Positions 7,401-15,941 of a stretch of DNA of 64,000 nt are shown here, piece by piece. The stretch lies in assembly GCA_050331575.1 (NCBI GenBank), contig JBHJGS010000006.1, positions 1 to 64,000 of the forward strand. The letters run 5' to 3'. The position numbers and the translations under genes are program-made. Each line of letters opens with the position of its first letter. Position 1 is the stretch's first letter. Source of the DNA: JBHJGS01 sp050331575. GTDB lineage: Bacteria > Pseudomonadota > Alphaproteobacteria > Sphingomonadales > Rhodothalassiaceae. The notes below the pieces were generated by a model. That model saw nothing but the letters and a program-made list of their open reading frames with translations, had not been told where the DNA came from and did no database searches.

Positions 7401-9092
7401 TCAGTCCCAGCCGGTCCAGCCTGGGCCGCGCACCACGCGTCCTGGCGTCGCGCCGGTGTGCTCGCCGTCCTTCAGGACCGGCACGCCATTGACGAAGACA
7501 TGGGCGACGCCGGTGGCCAGCTGCATCGGCTGCTGGTAGGTGGCGTGGTCCTGGACGCTCTCCGGATCGAACACCACCACATCGGCATAATGGCCGGGCT
7601 GCAACCGGCCGCGCTGGCGCAGCTTCAGATTGTCCGCCGGCAAAGACGTCAGCCGGCGCACCGCCTCCTGAAGCGAAATCACTTCCTCGTCGCGGACATA
7701 TTTGCCCAAGAGGCACGCGACATTGCCATAGGCCCGTGGATGGGTCGCGGATTTCAGGAACACGCCTTCCGGGGCTGAGGCCTCGGCGTCGGAGCCGAAG
7801 CTGACCCAGGGCTTGGCGATCTTCTTGGCGATATTCTCCTCCGACATCATGAAATAGACCGTGCCGACCCGGCTGTCGTCCTCGATCACCAGGTCGATCA
7901 TGGTGTCCTCCGCGGAGGTGCCGCGCAGTGCCATGACCTCGGCCAGGGTCTTGCCGGTAAGCGGCTTCAGGTCGGCATTCTTGAAGGCGATGAACAGCAG
8001 ATCCTCCGGCCCCTGCACCGCGGCGTAGAGATTCTCCCAATCCTCACTGGGCGTGCGCATCTGCTCGATCACCTGAGCGCGGATCTGCGGGTCCTTCAGC
8101 CGCTCAACCCAGGCATCATGGCCGCCTTCCTGCACCCAGGGCGGCATCGCCGCGTCCAGGCCGGTGGCGCCGGCGGTGTAGGTGTACATATTGGCGCGGA
8201 CATCCAGGCCTTCGGCGCGGGCGGCCTCAACCGCCTGAAACACCGTCTCAAGCTTGGCCCAATTTGCCTCGCCGGCGGCCTTCAGGTGATAGATCTCACC
8301 GGCCGCGCCGGAGCGCCGGGCGATCTCGATCAGCTCCTCCACCGATTCCACCAGGCGGCCGGCCTCGCTGCGAATGTGCGAGATATAGGTGCCGCCATAA
8401 GCCGCCGCCTCTTCGGCCAGGGCGACCAGCTCTTCGGTACCGGCATAAAAGGCCGGGGCGTAAATCAGCGAGGAGCCGACGCCCAGCGCGCCCTGTTCCA
8501 TCGCCTGGCGGACCAGCGCGCGCATCCGCTCCAACTCATCCGCGCTGGGCGCGCGATCCGCCTCGCCCAATTCGTGTATGCGCACGGTGGTGGCGCCGAC
8601 GAAGGAGGCGACATTGGGCGACACGCCTTGTCGTTCCAGGAACTCCAGATAGTCGCCAAGGCTGGTCCATTCGATGTCGAAGCGGATGTCGGACTGGCGC
8701 GCGCGCATCTCCTGCTTCATCGGCTCGGTCAGCGGACCCATGGACCAGCCCTCGCCGAACACCTGAAGGGTCACGCCCTGTACGGTGTCGGACAGGCCGC
8801 GGCCATCCTGGATCAGGCTTTCGGTGGCCCAGCTGAGCATGTTGATGAAGCCCGGCGCGACGGCCATCCCCTCAGCGTCGACCACCTGCTGCGCGTCCGC
8901 CGGGTCCAGGTCGCCGATGGCGGCGATGCGGTCGCCGGCGATGGCGAGATCGGCCTGATAGGGCGGCCGACCGGAGCCGTCATAGATCATCCCGTCGTCG
9001 ATCAGGATATCATAGCGTTGTGCGGACAGCCCGGCGGAGGCCAGGACCGTTGCCGCCAGGATCAGGGCCAGACTCAGGATCAGCCGGCGCAT
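7401..9092 (-). CDS. Exported D-aminoacylase-like amidohydrolase, atypical metal site
   Basis: A 563-aa protein of the N-acyl-D-amino-acid deacylase/amidohydrolase-3 family with an N-terminal signal peptide (MRRLILSLALILAATVLAS, cleavage near ASAGLSAQ). The amidohydrolase entry YDILIDDGMIYDGSG and the exit AVRRLTSLPADNLKLRQRG plus GHYADVVVFDP are typical. Later catalytic landmarks remain: YISHIRSEAG, IYHLKAAG and FGSDAEASAPEG. However, the usual PGFID-x-H-x-H after the first beta-barrel strand is PGFINMLSWA, with no His pair, and the GNCG cysteine loop is replaced by GEGWS. It may therefore use one metal or have changed chemistry. It is the last gene of the operon, 33 bp after the kinase-fusion gene. 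Confidence 0.85.
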   Translation of the reverse strand: MRRLILSLALILAATVLASAGLSAQRYDILIDDGMIYDGSGRPPYQADLAIAGDRIAAIGDLDPADAQQVVDAEGMAVAPGFINMLSWATESLIQDGRGLSDTVQGVTLQVFGEGWSMGPLTEPMKQEMRARQSDIRFDIEWTSLGDYLEFLERQGVSPNVASFVGATTVRIHELGEADRAPSADELERMRALVRQAMEQGALGVGSSLIYAPAFYAGTEELVALAEEAAAYGGTYISHIRSEAGRLVESVEELIEIARRSGAAGEIYHLKAAGEANWAKLETVFQAVEAARAEGLDVRANMYTYTAGATGLDAAMPPWVQEGGHDAWVERLKDPQIRAQVIEQMRTPSEDWENLYAAVQGPEDLLFIAFKNADLKPLTGKTLAEVMALRGTSAEDTMIDLVIEDDSRVGTVYFMMSEENIAKKIAKPWVSFGSDAEASAPEGVFLKSATHPRAYGNVACLLGKYVRDEEVISLQEAVRRLTSLPADNLKLRQRGRLQPGHYADVVVFDPESVQDHATYQQPMQLATGVAHVFVNGVPVLKDGEHTGATPGRVVRGPGWTGWD

Positions 9093-9125
9093 GTATCTCT
9101 CCCCTCTCTCAGAATTGGGAAGAGC

Positions 9126-10679
9126 CTAGCTCTGTTCGGCGATCAGCGCCAGCAGCCGGTCGGTCAACGCCGGCAGCGGCAGATCCGCGGCCAGGCGGGA
9201 CCAGCCGATATCCCCGCTCACCCGTTCCTCCTGCCTGCGGGTAATCTCGGCATCGGCGTCGGAGACATCCGCGCCGCGTTCAGCGATGCGCTGTTCCCGG
9301 CTATGAACCGGCAGGTCAAGCCACGCGCCGGTGAATGGCAGCTTGCCGTCCGCCGCCAGCGCCTCGGCCGCTGCGCGTTCTTCGGCCTTGGCAAACACCG
9401 CATCCAGCACCACCGGCACGCCGGCGGCCAGGGCTGTGCGCGCCTGCTCGCGCACGGCCTGATAGACGCGCTCGGAGGTGGCGCGGTCATAGCTTGCCTC
9501 CGGCGCCTTGTCGAACAGGCCCAGGCCCAGCAGCCGCTTGCGCACCACGTCGGAGCGGATGACCAGGGCCACAGGGCCCAGGCGGGGGGCCAGATGCATC
9601 GCCGCGGTGGTCTTGCCGGTGCCCGACAGGCCGCCGATCGCCACCAGGCGCGGCCGCAACGCGCCGGCCAGCCGCTGAGCCAAAGCCAGATAGGCGCGTG
9701 CCTGGTCGACCCGCTGGTCGGCGCCGTCCTTGGGATCCTGCTGGATCAACGTGGCCAGGACCTTGGCGCGGATGATCGCTCGGGTGGCGCAATAGACCGG
9801 CATCAGCGCTGCGGCGGCAGGATCGTCCAGCAGGGCGAGTGCCGTGCACAAGCTGCGCGCGGCCTGGGCATGCAGATCCCGGCTCATCAGGTCCATCACC
9901 AGGAAGGCGAGGTCATAGGCGGTGTCGGTGCTGGCCAGGGTCTCGTCGAATTCCAGCGCGTCGAACGGCACCGGCCAGCCGTCGATGGCGACGATGTTGC
10001 GCAGGTGCAGGTCACCATGACAGCGGCGCACCCAGCCCGCCGCCGCGCGCTGACTCAGCGTGGCCTCGTTGGCATCGATCCATGCCAGAAGAAAACTGCG
10101 CACGGTGGCGACCATCGCGCCGTCGAACAGGCTCGGATGCTCGTCCAACTCGCCCAGGCTCTCGCGCACCACTTCAAAGAATTCCGCGCTCCAGTCCAGC
10201 GTCACCGGCTCCGCCTTGTCGGCGATATCGGCGGCCATGATCCCCAACCGGTCGGCCAGCGCTGGGGTCAGGTCGCCACGCTCGGCGACATGGTCGAGCT
10301 GGTCGCGGATATCGAACCGGCGCATGACCACCACGGGCTCGACCAGGTCTTCGGGAACATGGCCGTCAGCCTTGGGCAGATGCAGGGCCAGGCCCGGTCC
10401 GTCCGGACATACCGCGCCCAGACCCTCATAAAGCGCCGGCGCGAAGCGGCGATTGATCGCCAGCTCCGCCCGGGCGGCGTCAAGCCGCTGCTGCAGCGTG
10501 GAGAAATCTAGATAGGGATAGCGCACCGCCTTCTTCAGCTTCACAGCCCGGCCGCCTGCCAGAAACACAAGCGAGGCGTGGGTTTCGATCTGGCGCACTT
10601 CTGCGGTCGGATCCAGGCCGTGGGTTGCCGGGTCGGCCAGCATGGCGCGGACCGCCGACTGATCCTGTGTCAGGGTCAC
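9126..10679 (-). CDS. APH-like kinase fused to P-loop kinase (AAA) domain
   Basis: A 517-aa two-domain protein. The N-terminal domain (about 1-320) resembles aminoglycoside phosphotransferase/choline kinase folds, with the Brenner-type motif CHGDLHLRNI and a following FDALEFDE metal site. The C-terminal domain (about 340-517) is a small P-loop kinase with Walker A GLSGTGKTT and a gluconate- or zeta-type kinase layout. Such fusions are widespread and usually annotated as bifunctional APH/ATP-binding proteins; substrates are unknown, and resistance should not be assumed. The start is a GTG that overlaps the BCCT stop codon (GTGA), showing translational coupling with the transporter. Confidence 0.85.
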   Translation of the reverse strand: MTLTQDQSAVRAMLADPATHGLDPTAEVRQIETHASLVFLAGGRAVKLKKAVRYPYLDFSTLQQRLDAARAELAINRRFAPALYEGLGAVCPDGPGLALHLPKADGHVPEDLVEPVVVMRRFDIRDQLDHVAERGDLTPALADRLGIMAADIADKAEPVTLDWSAEFFEVVRESLGELDEHPSLFDGAMVATVRSFLLAWIDANEATLSQRAAAGWVRRCHGDLHLRNIVAIDGWPVPFDALEFDETLASTDTAYDLAFLVMDLMSRDLHAQAARSLCTALALLDDPAAAALMPVYCATRAIIRAKVLATLIQQDPKDGADQRVDQARAYLALAQRLAGALRPRLVAIGGLSGTGKTTAAMHLAPRLGPVALVIRSDVVRKRLLGLGLFDKAPEASYDRATSERVYQAVREQARTALAAGVPVVLDAVFAKAEERAAAEALAADGKLPFTGAWLDLPVHSREQRIAERGADVSDADAEITRRQEERVSGDIGWSRLAADLPLPALTDRLLALIAEQS

Positions 10680-12154
10680 GACCGCGCCGTTTCAAAGCGC
10701 CGGAAGCTGCGCACCAGCGACAAGCAGATCAGGATCAGCAGAAACGACATCAAAAAGCCCAGGGAAATCGACGCATCCTGGATGGCGCGCAGGCCGCCCA
10801 CCACCAGCAAGGTCGCCGCCACGGCCCCTTCCGCCACGGCCCAGAACACGCGCTGGGCGCGCGGCGGATGCGGATGCCCGCCGGAGGTAACCATATCGTC
10901 GACCAACGATCCGGAGTCCGAAGAGGTCACAAAAAAGATGATAATGACCACGGTGGCGAAAATCTGCATGACCGTGGCAAAGGGCAGATCGCCGAGCAAC
11001 GCGTGCAGCGACACCGCCACATCCTGCCGCACCGTCGCCGCCAGACCCGCACCGTCGACCAGTTCCATGTAAAGCCCCGCTCCGCCGAACACCGACAGCC
11101 AGACGAAGGTGCCCAGGCTGGGCACCAGCATCACCCAGAAGACGAATTCCCGGAGGGTGCGCCCGCGCGAGATGCGCGCGACGAACACGCCCACGAACGG
11201 CGACCAGGAAATCCACCAGCCCCAATAAAAGAAGGTCCAGCGCGCCTGCCAGTCATCCTCGCTGGTGAAATTCACGAACAGGCTCATCTCCGGCAGGGTC
11301 TGAATATACAGCGCCAGGCTGCCGACCAGCGTTTCCAGGATGAACAGGGTCGGCCCGGCCAGAAACACGAACAGCATCAACAGCCCTGCCAGAGACAGGT
11401 TCAGCCGGCTCAACCGGCGGATACCGGCCTGCACACCCAGAACCACCGAAATCGTCGCCACCAGGGTGATGACCGCGATCAGGATCACCTGCACCATCGT
11501 GCTGCTCTTCACCGGGGTGAAGCTGCCCAGGCCTTGGTTGATCTGCATGGCGCCGAGGCCCAGCGAGGTGGACACGCCCAAGAGCGTGCCGACCGTGCAC
11601 AGAATGTCGACGACATGGCCGGTGCCGCCGTGCAGCCGCTGGCCCAGAAAGGGTGCCAGAATCGATCGGGGCGCCAGCGGCAGATCGTGGCGATAATGAT
11701 AATACGCGATCGCCGTGGCGAACAGGATATAGATCGCCCAGGGATGCAGGCCCCAGTGAAAGAAGGTATAGCGCATGGCGTCGCGCGCGGCCTGGTCGGT
11801 GTTGGCCGCGCCGAGCAAAGGCTCGGTATAATGATATAGGGGTTCAGCCACGGCCCAGAACACGATGCCGGTGCCCATGCCGGCGCTGAACAGCATGGCG
11901 AACCAGCTATACAGGCCAAAGTCGGGGCGGCTGTCATCCGGCCCCAGCCGCAGATGGGCATAAGGGCCCAGCATCAGCCAAAGCGCGAAGAGCAAAAAGC
12001 CGGTCACGCTGAGCGCATAATACCAGCCGAACAGATCCACGACCTGCGTGCGCAGCGCCTCAAAACCGCTGGCAGCCTGCTCCGTGGCCAACACCCCGAC
12101 CAGCACGAAGGCGACCACCAGGCCGGCCGAGCCGAAAAATACCACCGGCTGCAT
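10676..12154 (-). CDS. BCCT-family betaine/choline/carnitine-type transporter
   Basis: A secondary transporter with about 12 hydrophobic segments. The family signature is clear: the GMGTGIVFWAVAEPLYHY stretch in TM3 and WTFFYWGWWISWSPFVG in TM8 (the aromatic substrate box). BCCT carriers move quaternary ammonium compounds such as glycine betaine, driven by sodium or protons. I start at the ATG giving MQPVVFFGSAGL (492 aa). About 28 further in-frame codons upstream look like a plausible cytosolic leader but contain no standard start codon except one at 12289 that would lie inside the preceding gene, so the start is not certain. No long C-terminal osmosensory tail is seen. Confidence 0.9.
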   Translation of the reverse strand: MQPVVFFGSAGLVVAFVLVGVLATEQAASGFEALRTQVVDLFGWYYALSVTGFLLFALWLMLGPYAHLRLGPDDSRPDFGLYSWFAMLFSAGMGTGIVFWAVAEPLYHYTEPLLGAANTDQAARDAMRYTFFHWGLHPWAIYILFATAIAYYHYRHDLPLAPRSILAPFLGQRLHGGTGHVVDILCTVGTLLGVSTSLGLGAMQINQGLGSFTPVKSSTMVQVILIAVITLVATISVVLGVQAGIRRLSRLNLSLAGLLMLFVFLAGPTLFILETLVGSLALYIQTLPEMSLFVNFTSEDDWQARWTFFYWGWWISWSPFVGVFVARISRGRTLREFVFWVMLVPSLGTFVWLSVFGGAGLYMELVDGAGLAATVRQDVAVSLHALLGDLPFATVMQIFATVVIIIFFVTSSDSGSLVDDMVTSGGHPHPPRAQRVFWAVAEGAVAATLLVVGGLRAIQDASISLGFLMSFLLILICLSLVRSFRRFETARS

Positions 12155-12221
12155 GCGCGCGGTGAGACGGCGCCAAAGGCGGGCGACAAAACCGACCGTC
12201 TGGTCCTGCGCGTGTTCGCTG

Positions 12222-12542
12222 TCATCCGAGCGCTTTAGGATCCGCCTCCTCCCGATGCACCACCGCGGGCTCGCGCAATGCGTCTGCATAGCGTGCAAGA
12301 AGCTCCGCCGGCGCGGGATCGACCCGATAGAGCTTCTCGTCACGGAAGCGGCTATGGGCGTGCCCGCTCTCGTTGCCGACTTTGCCTTCGGTTTGTGGCA
12401 CGTCGGCATGGGCGGCGAGAAGGCGGACCTGGGCGGGGGTGCTGGCCGCCACATACAACGCGCGCACCGGCCGATGGCTCAGCCAGCGGCTGTCCTCCGG
12501 CGGCGCCAGGGGGGTGAATTGCCACAAGCCCAGGTCGGTCAC
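12222..12542 (-). CDS. Hypothetical protein, 106 aa
   Basis: I do not recognise a family. It begins at a GTG overlapping the stop codon of the CBS-like gene (GTGA), which strongly supports it being real. The middle reads VRALYVAASTPAQVRLLAAH and then a charged stretch (VGNESGHAHSRFRDEKLYRV). It is soluble, slightly acidic at the C-terminus (REEADPKALG). It ends 67 bp before the BCCT start. A part in the osmotic-stress or transport operon is only positional inference. Confidence 0.65.
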   Translation of the reverse strand: MTDLGLWQFTPLAPPEDSRWLSHRPVRALYVAASTPAQVRLLAAHADVPQTEGKVGNESGHAHSRFRDEKLYRVDPAPAELLARYADALREPAVVHREEADPKALG

Positions 12543-13078
12543 TCCGGCGTCTCCCGCCGTGAGCCAGTCTGCTTGACGCTGGGCTGTTCGGAATAGACCT
12601 TCTGATCTTCCTGCGGTGCGGGGGTGGTGCGTCCGCCGGTGGGATTGGCATCGCGGCGCAGCGCGTCCGGCTCGGCTTGGTTCGGATCCAGGCCAACATC
12701 GCTGCGGTCGATCCAGCCGCGCAGCTGGTTCAGCTCATCGATCACCGCCAGCAAGTCCAGTCCGGACTCTTCGAAAATCTGGCGGATCGTGCCCAGATCG
12801 TCGGTCTGGCGACAGCTGCGGATCTGCGGCACCATGAGATTGCCGACCATCTCGTTCCGGGGAACCCCACCATTGTCACCCCATGGTTCCAATTGGTCGC
12901 GTCGCAGATGTCCGACCACCTCATCGCCGTCCATGACGATCAGGAACGCACTGTCATTGCGCTTAAACCGGGTCATTGCCTCATCCAGGCCGTGATCGAC
13001 GTGCACGATGCCATCAGGCGGGCGCATGATGTCGGCTGCGCGACGGGCCGCAGAGCCGGAGGACGGGTGTTGAGACAT
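12539..13078 (-). CDS. CBS-domain-like protein
   Basis: A 179-aa soluble protein. Residues about 15-65 (ADIMRPPDGIVHVDHGLDEA, then SAFLIVMDGDEVVGHLRR) and about 80-135 (VGNLMVPQ, DDLGTIRQIFEESGLDLLAV, GWIDRSDV) have the pattern of two CBS motifs forming a Bateman module, which binds adenosine nucleotides. The C-terminal 45 residues are Gln/Pro/Thr-rich and probably disordered. It lies 12 bp after the small membrane protein gene and overlaps the next gene by 4 bp. Linked to a BCCT carrier it could sense energy or ionic strength; this is inference. Confidence 0.7.
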   Translation of the reverse strand: MSQHPSSGSAARRAADIMRPPDGIVHVDHGLDEAMTRFKRNDSAFLIVMDGDEVVGHLRRDQLEPWGDNGGVPRNEMVGNLMVPQIRSCRQTDDLGTIRQIFEESGLDLLAVIDELNQLRGWIDRSDVGLDPNQAEPDALRRDANPTGGRTTPAPQEDQKVYSEQPSVKQTGSRRETPE

Positions 13079-13090
13079 GCGCCGACGTCC

Positions 13091-13309
13091 CTATGGAATC
13101 GAGAGGTAGGCGATCAGGGCCGCCAGAGCGATGGCGATGCCGATATAGATCAGAAAGCGGCGGCGCCGGCGCGCGGTGGCGAACACCAGCTCGCCTTGCC
13201 GGCCGCGCTTGTCCGCGTCGTAAACCGGGCCGGTCCCCGTGTTGGAAGAGCCCGTGTTGGAGCCGGTGTCAGAGCCGGTCTTGCGGTTTTGGTCCGGTTC
13301 GTCGCGCAT
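13091..13309 (-). CDS. Small tail-anchored membrane protein
   Basis: A 72-aa protein with a Gly/Ser/Thr-rich N-terminal half, a basic patch (ATARRRRRF) and one C-terminal transmembrane helix (LIYIGIAIALAALIAYL), so it would be anchored with its N-terminus in the cytoplasm. AAGGAG lies 7 bases before the ATG. It is the first gene of the minus-strand operon that runs to the amidohydrolase. No family recognised. Confidence 0.65.
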   Translation of the reverse strand: MRDEPDQNRKTGSDTGSNTGSSNTGTGPVYDADKRGRQGELVFATARRRRRFLIYIGIAIALAALIAYLSIP

Positions 13310-13381
13310 GCTTGGCTCCTTTGCGCTTCAGGTAGCTGAACTTGCCAAGAGCAACGCCGGCAAGGGAGGCGGGTTCTCCGC

Positions 13382-13759
13382 TCAACCGCCGCGCTGCCCC
13401 TCGTCCAGCCGATCGCGGCCGTCGACACGCGCCGGCGGCGCTGTGGCTTCGATCGCGGTAAAGTCGCTCAAGATGCGGTAATGATGGCGGGCATTGGCGG
13501 GCACCAGCCAACTGTCTCCGGGCATCAGGCGGATCTTCTGACGCTCAAGCTCCAATTCCGCCTCGCCGGAAATGACATAGCCGACGGTTTCATACTCCCG
13601 CCGGACCGCGGGTTTGTCGACCGGTCCGGGCTTCTGGCACCATAGCCGCATCGCCACGCCCTTGCCGGAGACCAGATAGCGCTGGCCCATCTCACCCTGG
13701 GGCGCGGTCGCGCAATTTACCTTCTTCACGGTGGTATCCTTGATATGCGGTTCAGCCAT
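13382..13759 (-). CDS. Cupin-domain protein
   Basis: A 125-aa single cupin. The two cupin motifs are seen as GYVISGEAELELE and PGDSWLVPANARHHYRIL, with His residues in the second; the first motif has few of the usual His ligands, so metal binding is uncertain. Small cupins like this are often annotated as signalling or isomerase proteins without known substrates. I use the ATG at 13759 with GGAG 6 bases upstream; the longer in-frame start at 13831 adds an Arg-rich leader that is not family-like. It is the last gene of a cluster that includes two DUF4136 lipoproteins and a broken CBS gene. Confidence 0.78.
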   Translation of the reverse strand: MAEPHIKDTTVKKVNCATAPQGEMGQRYLVSGKGVAMRLWCQKPGPVDKPAVRREYETVGYVISGEAELELERQKIRLMPGDSWLVPANARHHYRILSDFTAIEATAPPARVDGRDRLDEGQRGG

Positions 13760-13860
13760 AACAGTCTCCTGACCGAAGGGGGTGTGAGGGGCCAACGTGC
13801 AACGGCGGCACCGCGTTCGGCGCCGCCGCATGGACAGATGGCCACACCGTCAGGGCAGGC

Positions 13861-14502
13861 TCAGCCGCGCTCGAAGCGTTCTAACTCCGACGGCTCGCGC
13901 AAGCCGTCGCCTTTGATGGTGACCAGCTTGGTCACACCGCTTTCGCCGGGAAAATTGGTGAACATGGCGGTCACCAGATAGGGCATCACTTCGGAGATGT
14001 CGCGCATTTCGCCCAGACTGTAGACGCGTCCCTGAAACACCATCTCGTCCCGGCGATCATCGATGAGATTGATGCGCAGGGTGCGCGGATAAACCTGCTC
14101 CGCTTCAATACGGCGACTAAAGGTATGGGGCGCGGGATACCAACCATAGAGATACGGATAGAAGTATCCCGGGCGGAACCAGTAGCTGCTGTATGGTCCG
14201 TCCCACCGAACATCAATTTCGGTCTGCGGCTCGCCGACCTCATAGGCGACCGTGGCTATCAGATCCGCCGCCTCCAGCGTGTCGACCGGGCGATAGCCGA
14301 TGCGGCGCAATTCCTCAGCGATGATCGCGGCATATTGGCCGAATTCGAGCCGGCCAACCTCATCGGGGTCCTCAGGCACGATGGCCACCGTCTGGCCGTC
14401 GGGCACTTCGATGCGGTGAAACCGCGTCACTTCGGTTTCCACCCGCTCCGCGCAGGCGGACAACAGCAACACCGCGGCAATGACAGGCAAACACATCCTC
14501 AT
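13861..14502 (-). CDS. DUF4136-type lipoprotein, copy 2
   Basis: A 213-aa lipoprotein: signal peptide with lipobox LLLSAC (LLSAC then AERVETEVTRF), so exported and lipidated. The mature part has the DUF4136 pattern: TVAIVPEDPDE early, then AEELRRIGYRPVDTLEAADL, a Tyr/Trp/Pro-rich loop (WFRPGYFYPYLYGWYP), and the ending VTAMFTNFPGESGVTKLVTI. Function of DUF4136 is unknown; members are envelope proteins. AGGA precedes the ATG at 14502. It is a close paralogue of the gene immediately upstream (14629-15273), evidently a tandem duplication. Confidence 0.85.
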   Translation of the reverse strand: MRMCLPVIAAVLLLSACAERVETEVTRFHRIEVPDGQTVAIVPEDPDEVGRLEFGQYAAIIAEELRRIGYRPVDTLEAADLIATVAYEVGEPQTEIDVRWDGPYSSYWFRPGYFYPYLYGWYPAPHTFSRRIEAEQVYPRTLRINLIDDRRDEMVFQGRVYSLGEMRDISEVMPYLVTAMFTNFPGESGVTKLVTIKGDGLREPSELERFERG

Positions 14503-14628
14503 GTCTCGTCCTTTCCCATCGGGGCATATGGGGGCGGCAGCGATCAAAGATCGCCCTTGCTCCAAATCCGCACGCTGACCCGCCGCAGAAGCGCGCGCCC
14601 GCGCGGTCACCCAAGCGGCGCGGGACGC

Positions 14629-15273
14629 TCAGCGCTTGGCGGTGCGGCGGTTGGCCGGCCGTGGCAGGCCGTCCTCCTCAATGGTCACAACTTTGGTCAC
14701 GCCGCTTTCGCCGGGAAAATTGGTGAACATGGCCGCGACCATATAGGGCATGATCTCGGACAGATCCTGTTCCTCGCCGATGGAGAAGACGCGGCCCTCG
14801 AATACGGAGGCATTGGCGTCCCGGTCGATGATGTCGATCTGCAGGGTGCGCGGATAAACCCGCTCAGCCTCCAACTCACGATCATAGTCATAAGCCCCGG
14901 GATACCAGCCATAGCTATAGGGGTAATAATAGCCGGGCCGGAACCAATAGTCGGAATAGGGTCCTTCCCACTCCACCTCCAGGTCGGTCTGCGCTGCGCC
15001 GACGTCATAGTCCACTTGTGCAACCAGATCGGCCCGAGACAAGCGGTCGACCGGCCGATAGCCGATCCGGCGCAACTCATCGGCGATCATGCCGGCATAT
15101 TGCCGGAACTGCATATTGCTGACCTGGGTCGGATTGTCCGGCACGATCGCAATGGTTTGCCCCGCCGGCGGATCGATGTCGTTGAACCGGGTCACGCGGG
15201 TTTCGACGTCTTCCTCGGCGCATCCGGCCAGCACAAGTAGGCCGGCCAGCGCCATCAGCGATTTGATCATCAT
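14629..15273 (-). CDS. DUF4136-type lipoprotein, copy 1
   Basis: A 214-aa lipoprotein: MMIKSLMALAGLLVLAGC gives a signal peptide with an LAGC lipobox. The mature domain matches its neighbour almost throughout (ADELRRIGYRPVDRLSRADL, WFRPGYYYPYSYGWYPG, VAAMFTNFPGESGVTKVVTI). The start is one of two adjacent ATGs, 15273 or 15270, after AGGA. It lies 22 bp downstream of the broken CBS gene and upstream of copy 2, all on the same strand. Confidence 0.85.
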   Translation of the reverse strand: MMIKSLMALAGLLVLAGCAEEDVETRVTRFNDIDPPAGQTIAIVPDNPTQVSNMQFRQYAGMIADELRRIGYRPVDRLSRADLVAQVDYDVGAAQTDLEVEWEGPYSDYWFRPGYYYPYSYGWYPGAYDYDRELEAERVYPRTLQIDIIDRDANASVFEGRVFSIGEEQDLSEIMPYMVAAMFTNFPGESGVTKVVTIEEDGLPRPANRRTAKR

Positions 15274-15295
15274 CTGTGTCCTTTGGATCTCGGGA

Positions 15296-15709
15296 TCAGG
15301 CCTGCGCGATGTCATGCAGGGCCTGGCCTGCGACCTTGGAATTGGCGCGGTCGGCCAGATCCCCCAGGGTCAACATACCGACCAGGCGCTTGTCGCGATT
15401 GACGACCGGCAGGCGTCGGATGGCATTGTCGGCCATGTTGCGCGCCGCCTCTTCGGTGTCCTGATCCTCGAAAATGTAGAGAATGTCCTGGCTCATCGCG
15501 TCGCGCACGGCGGTTGTGGAGCAGTTTTTGTCCGCGGCCACCGCGCGGCAGACGATGTCGCGGTCGGTCAGCATGCCCACCAGGCGATCATTCTCGCCCA
15601 CCGGCAGGCTGCCCAAATCCTTGTCCTTCATGATCTTGGCGGCGTCGGACAGCAAGGTCTCCGGCGTGATCCATTAGGCATGGCGGGTCATCACTTCCTG
15701 CACCTGCAT
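15296..15709 (-). pseudogene. CBS-domain pair protein with in-frame TAA at codon 12
   Basis: Two complete CBS motifs are visible (LGSLPVGENDRLVGMLTDRD and NAIRRLPVVNRDKRLVGMLT), a Bateman module usually 135-145 aa long. The natural start is an ATG at 15709 with GGAGG 5 bases upstream, giving MQVQEVMTRHA, but the next codon is TAA (15676-15674) before the same frame resumes WITPETLLSDAAKIM. Relatives usually have a Glu before Trp here (GAA), so one G-to-T change explains it. What remains downstream could start only at a TTG (15655) or internal ATG without a good ribosome site. It may be a recent nonsense mutation, a sequencing error, or stop readthrough. Confidence 0.75.
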
Positions 15710-15941
15710 AACGGCCTCCTAAACTTTAACGGGTCGAAAAAGCGGCGGCTTCGGGCGCGTAAGGCCCGGGCGCCGTTAACCAAGCCAACGTCGTCTGAAA
15801 TGCCGGGGTTCCCGGGTCAGCGCCGCGCCGGCTCCAAGCCGCTCACGAGCCGCTTGGCAAGGGCTGATGCAGCTTCTATGGTCTTCCCTGTCATGCCTGC
15901 TTTCCGCTCCGCTTAGTCCGAACCGACTGCCCGTTCCCCTC

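Noticed and set aside
8118..10511. 797-aa plus-strand frame across the amidohydrolase and kinase-fusion genes
   Set aside because: Antisense to two genes with clear domains; its Gln/His/Arg-rich translation is typical of shadow frames in GC-rich DNA.
9126..10679. Aminoglycoside resistance gene
   Set aside because: The APH-like domain is fused to a P-loop kinase and sits in a housekeeping-like operon; the fold alone does not show resistance.
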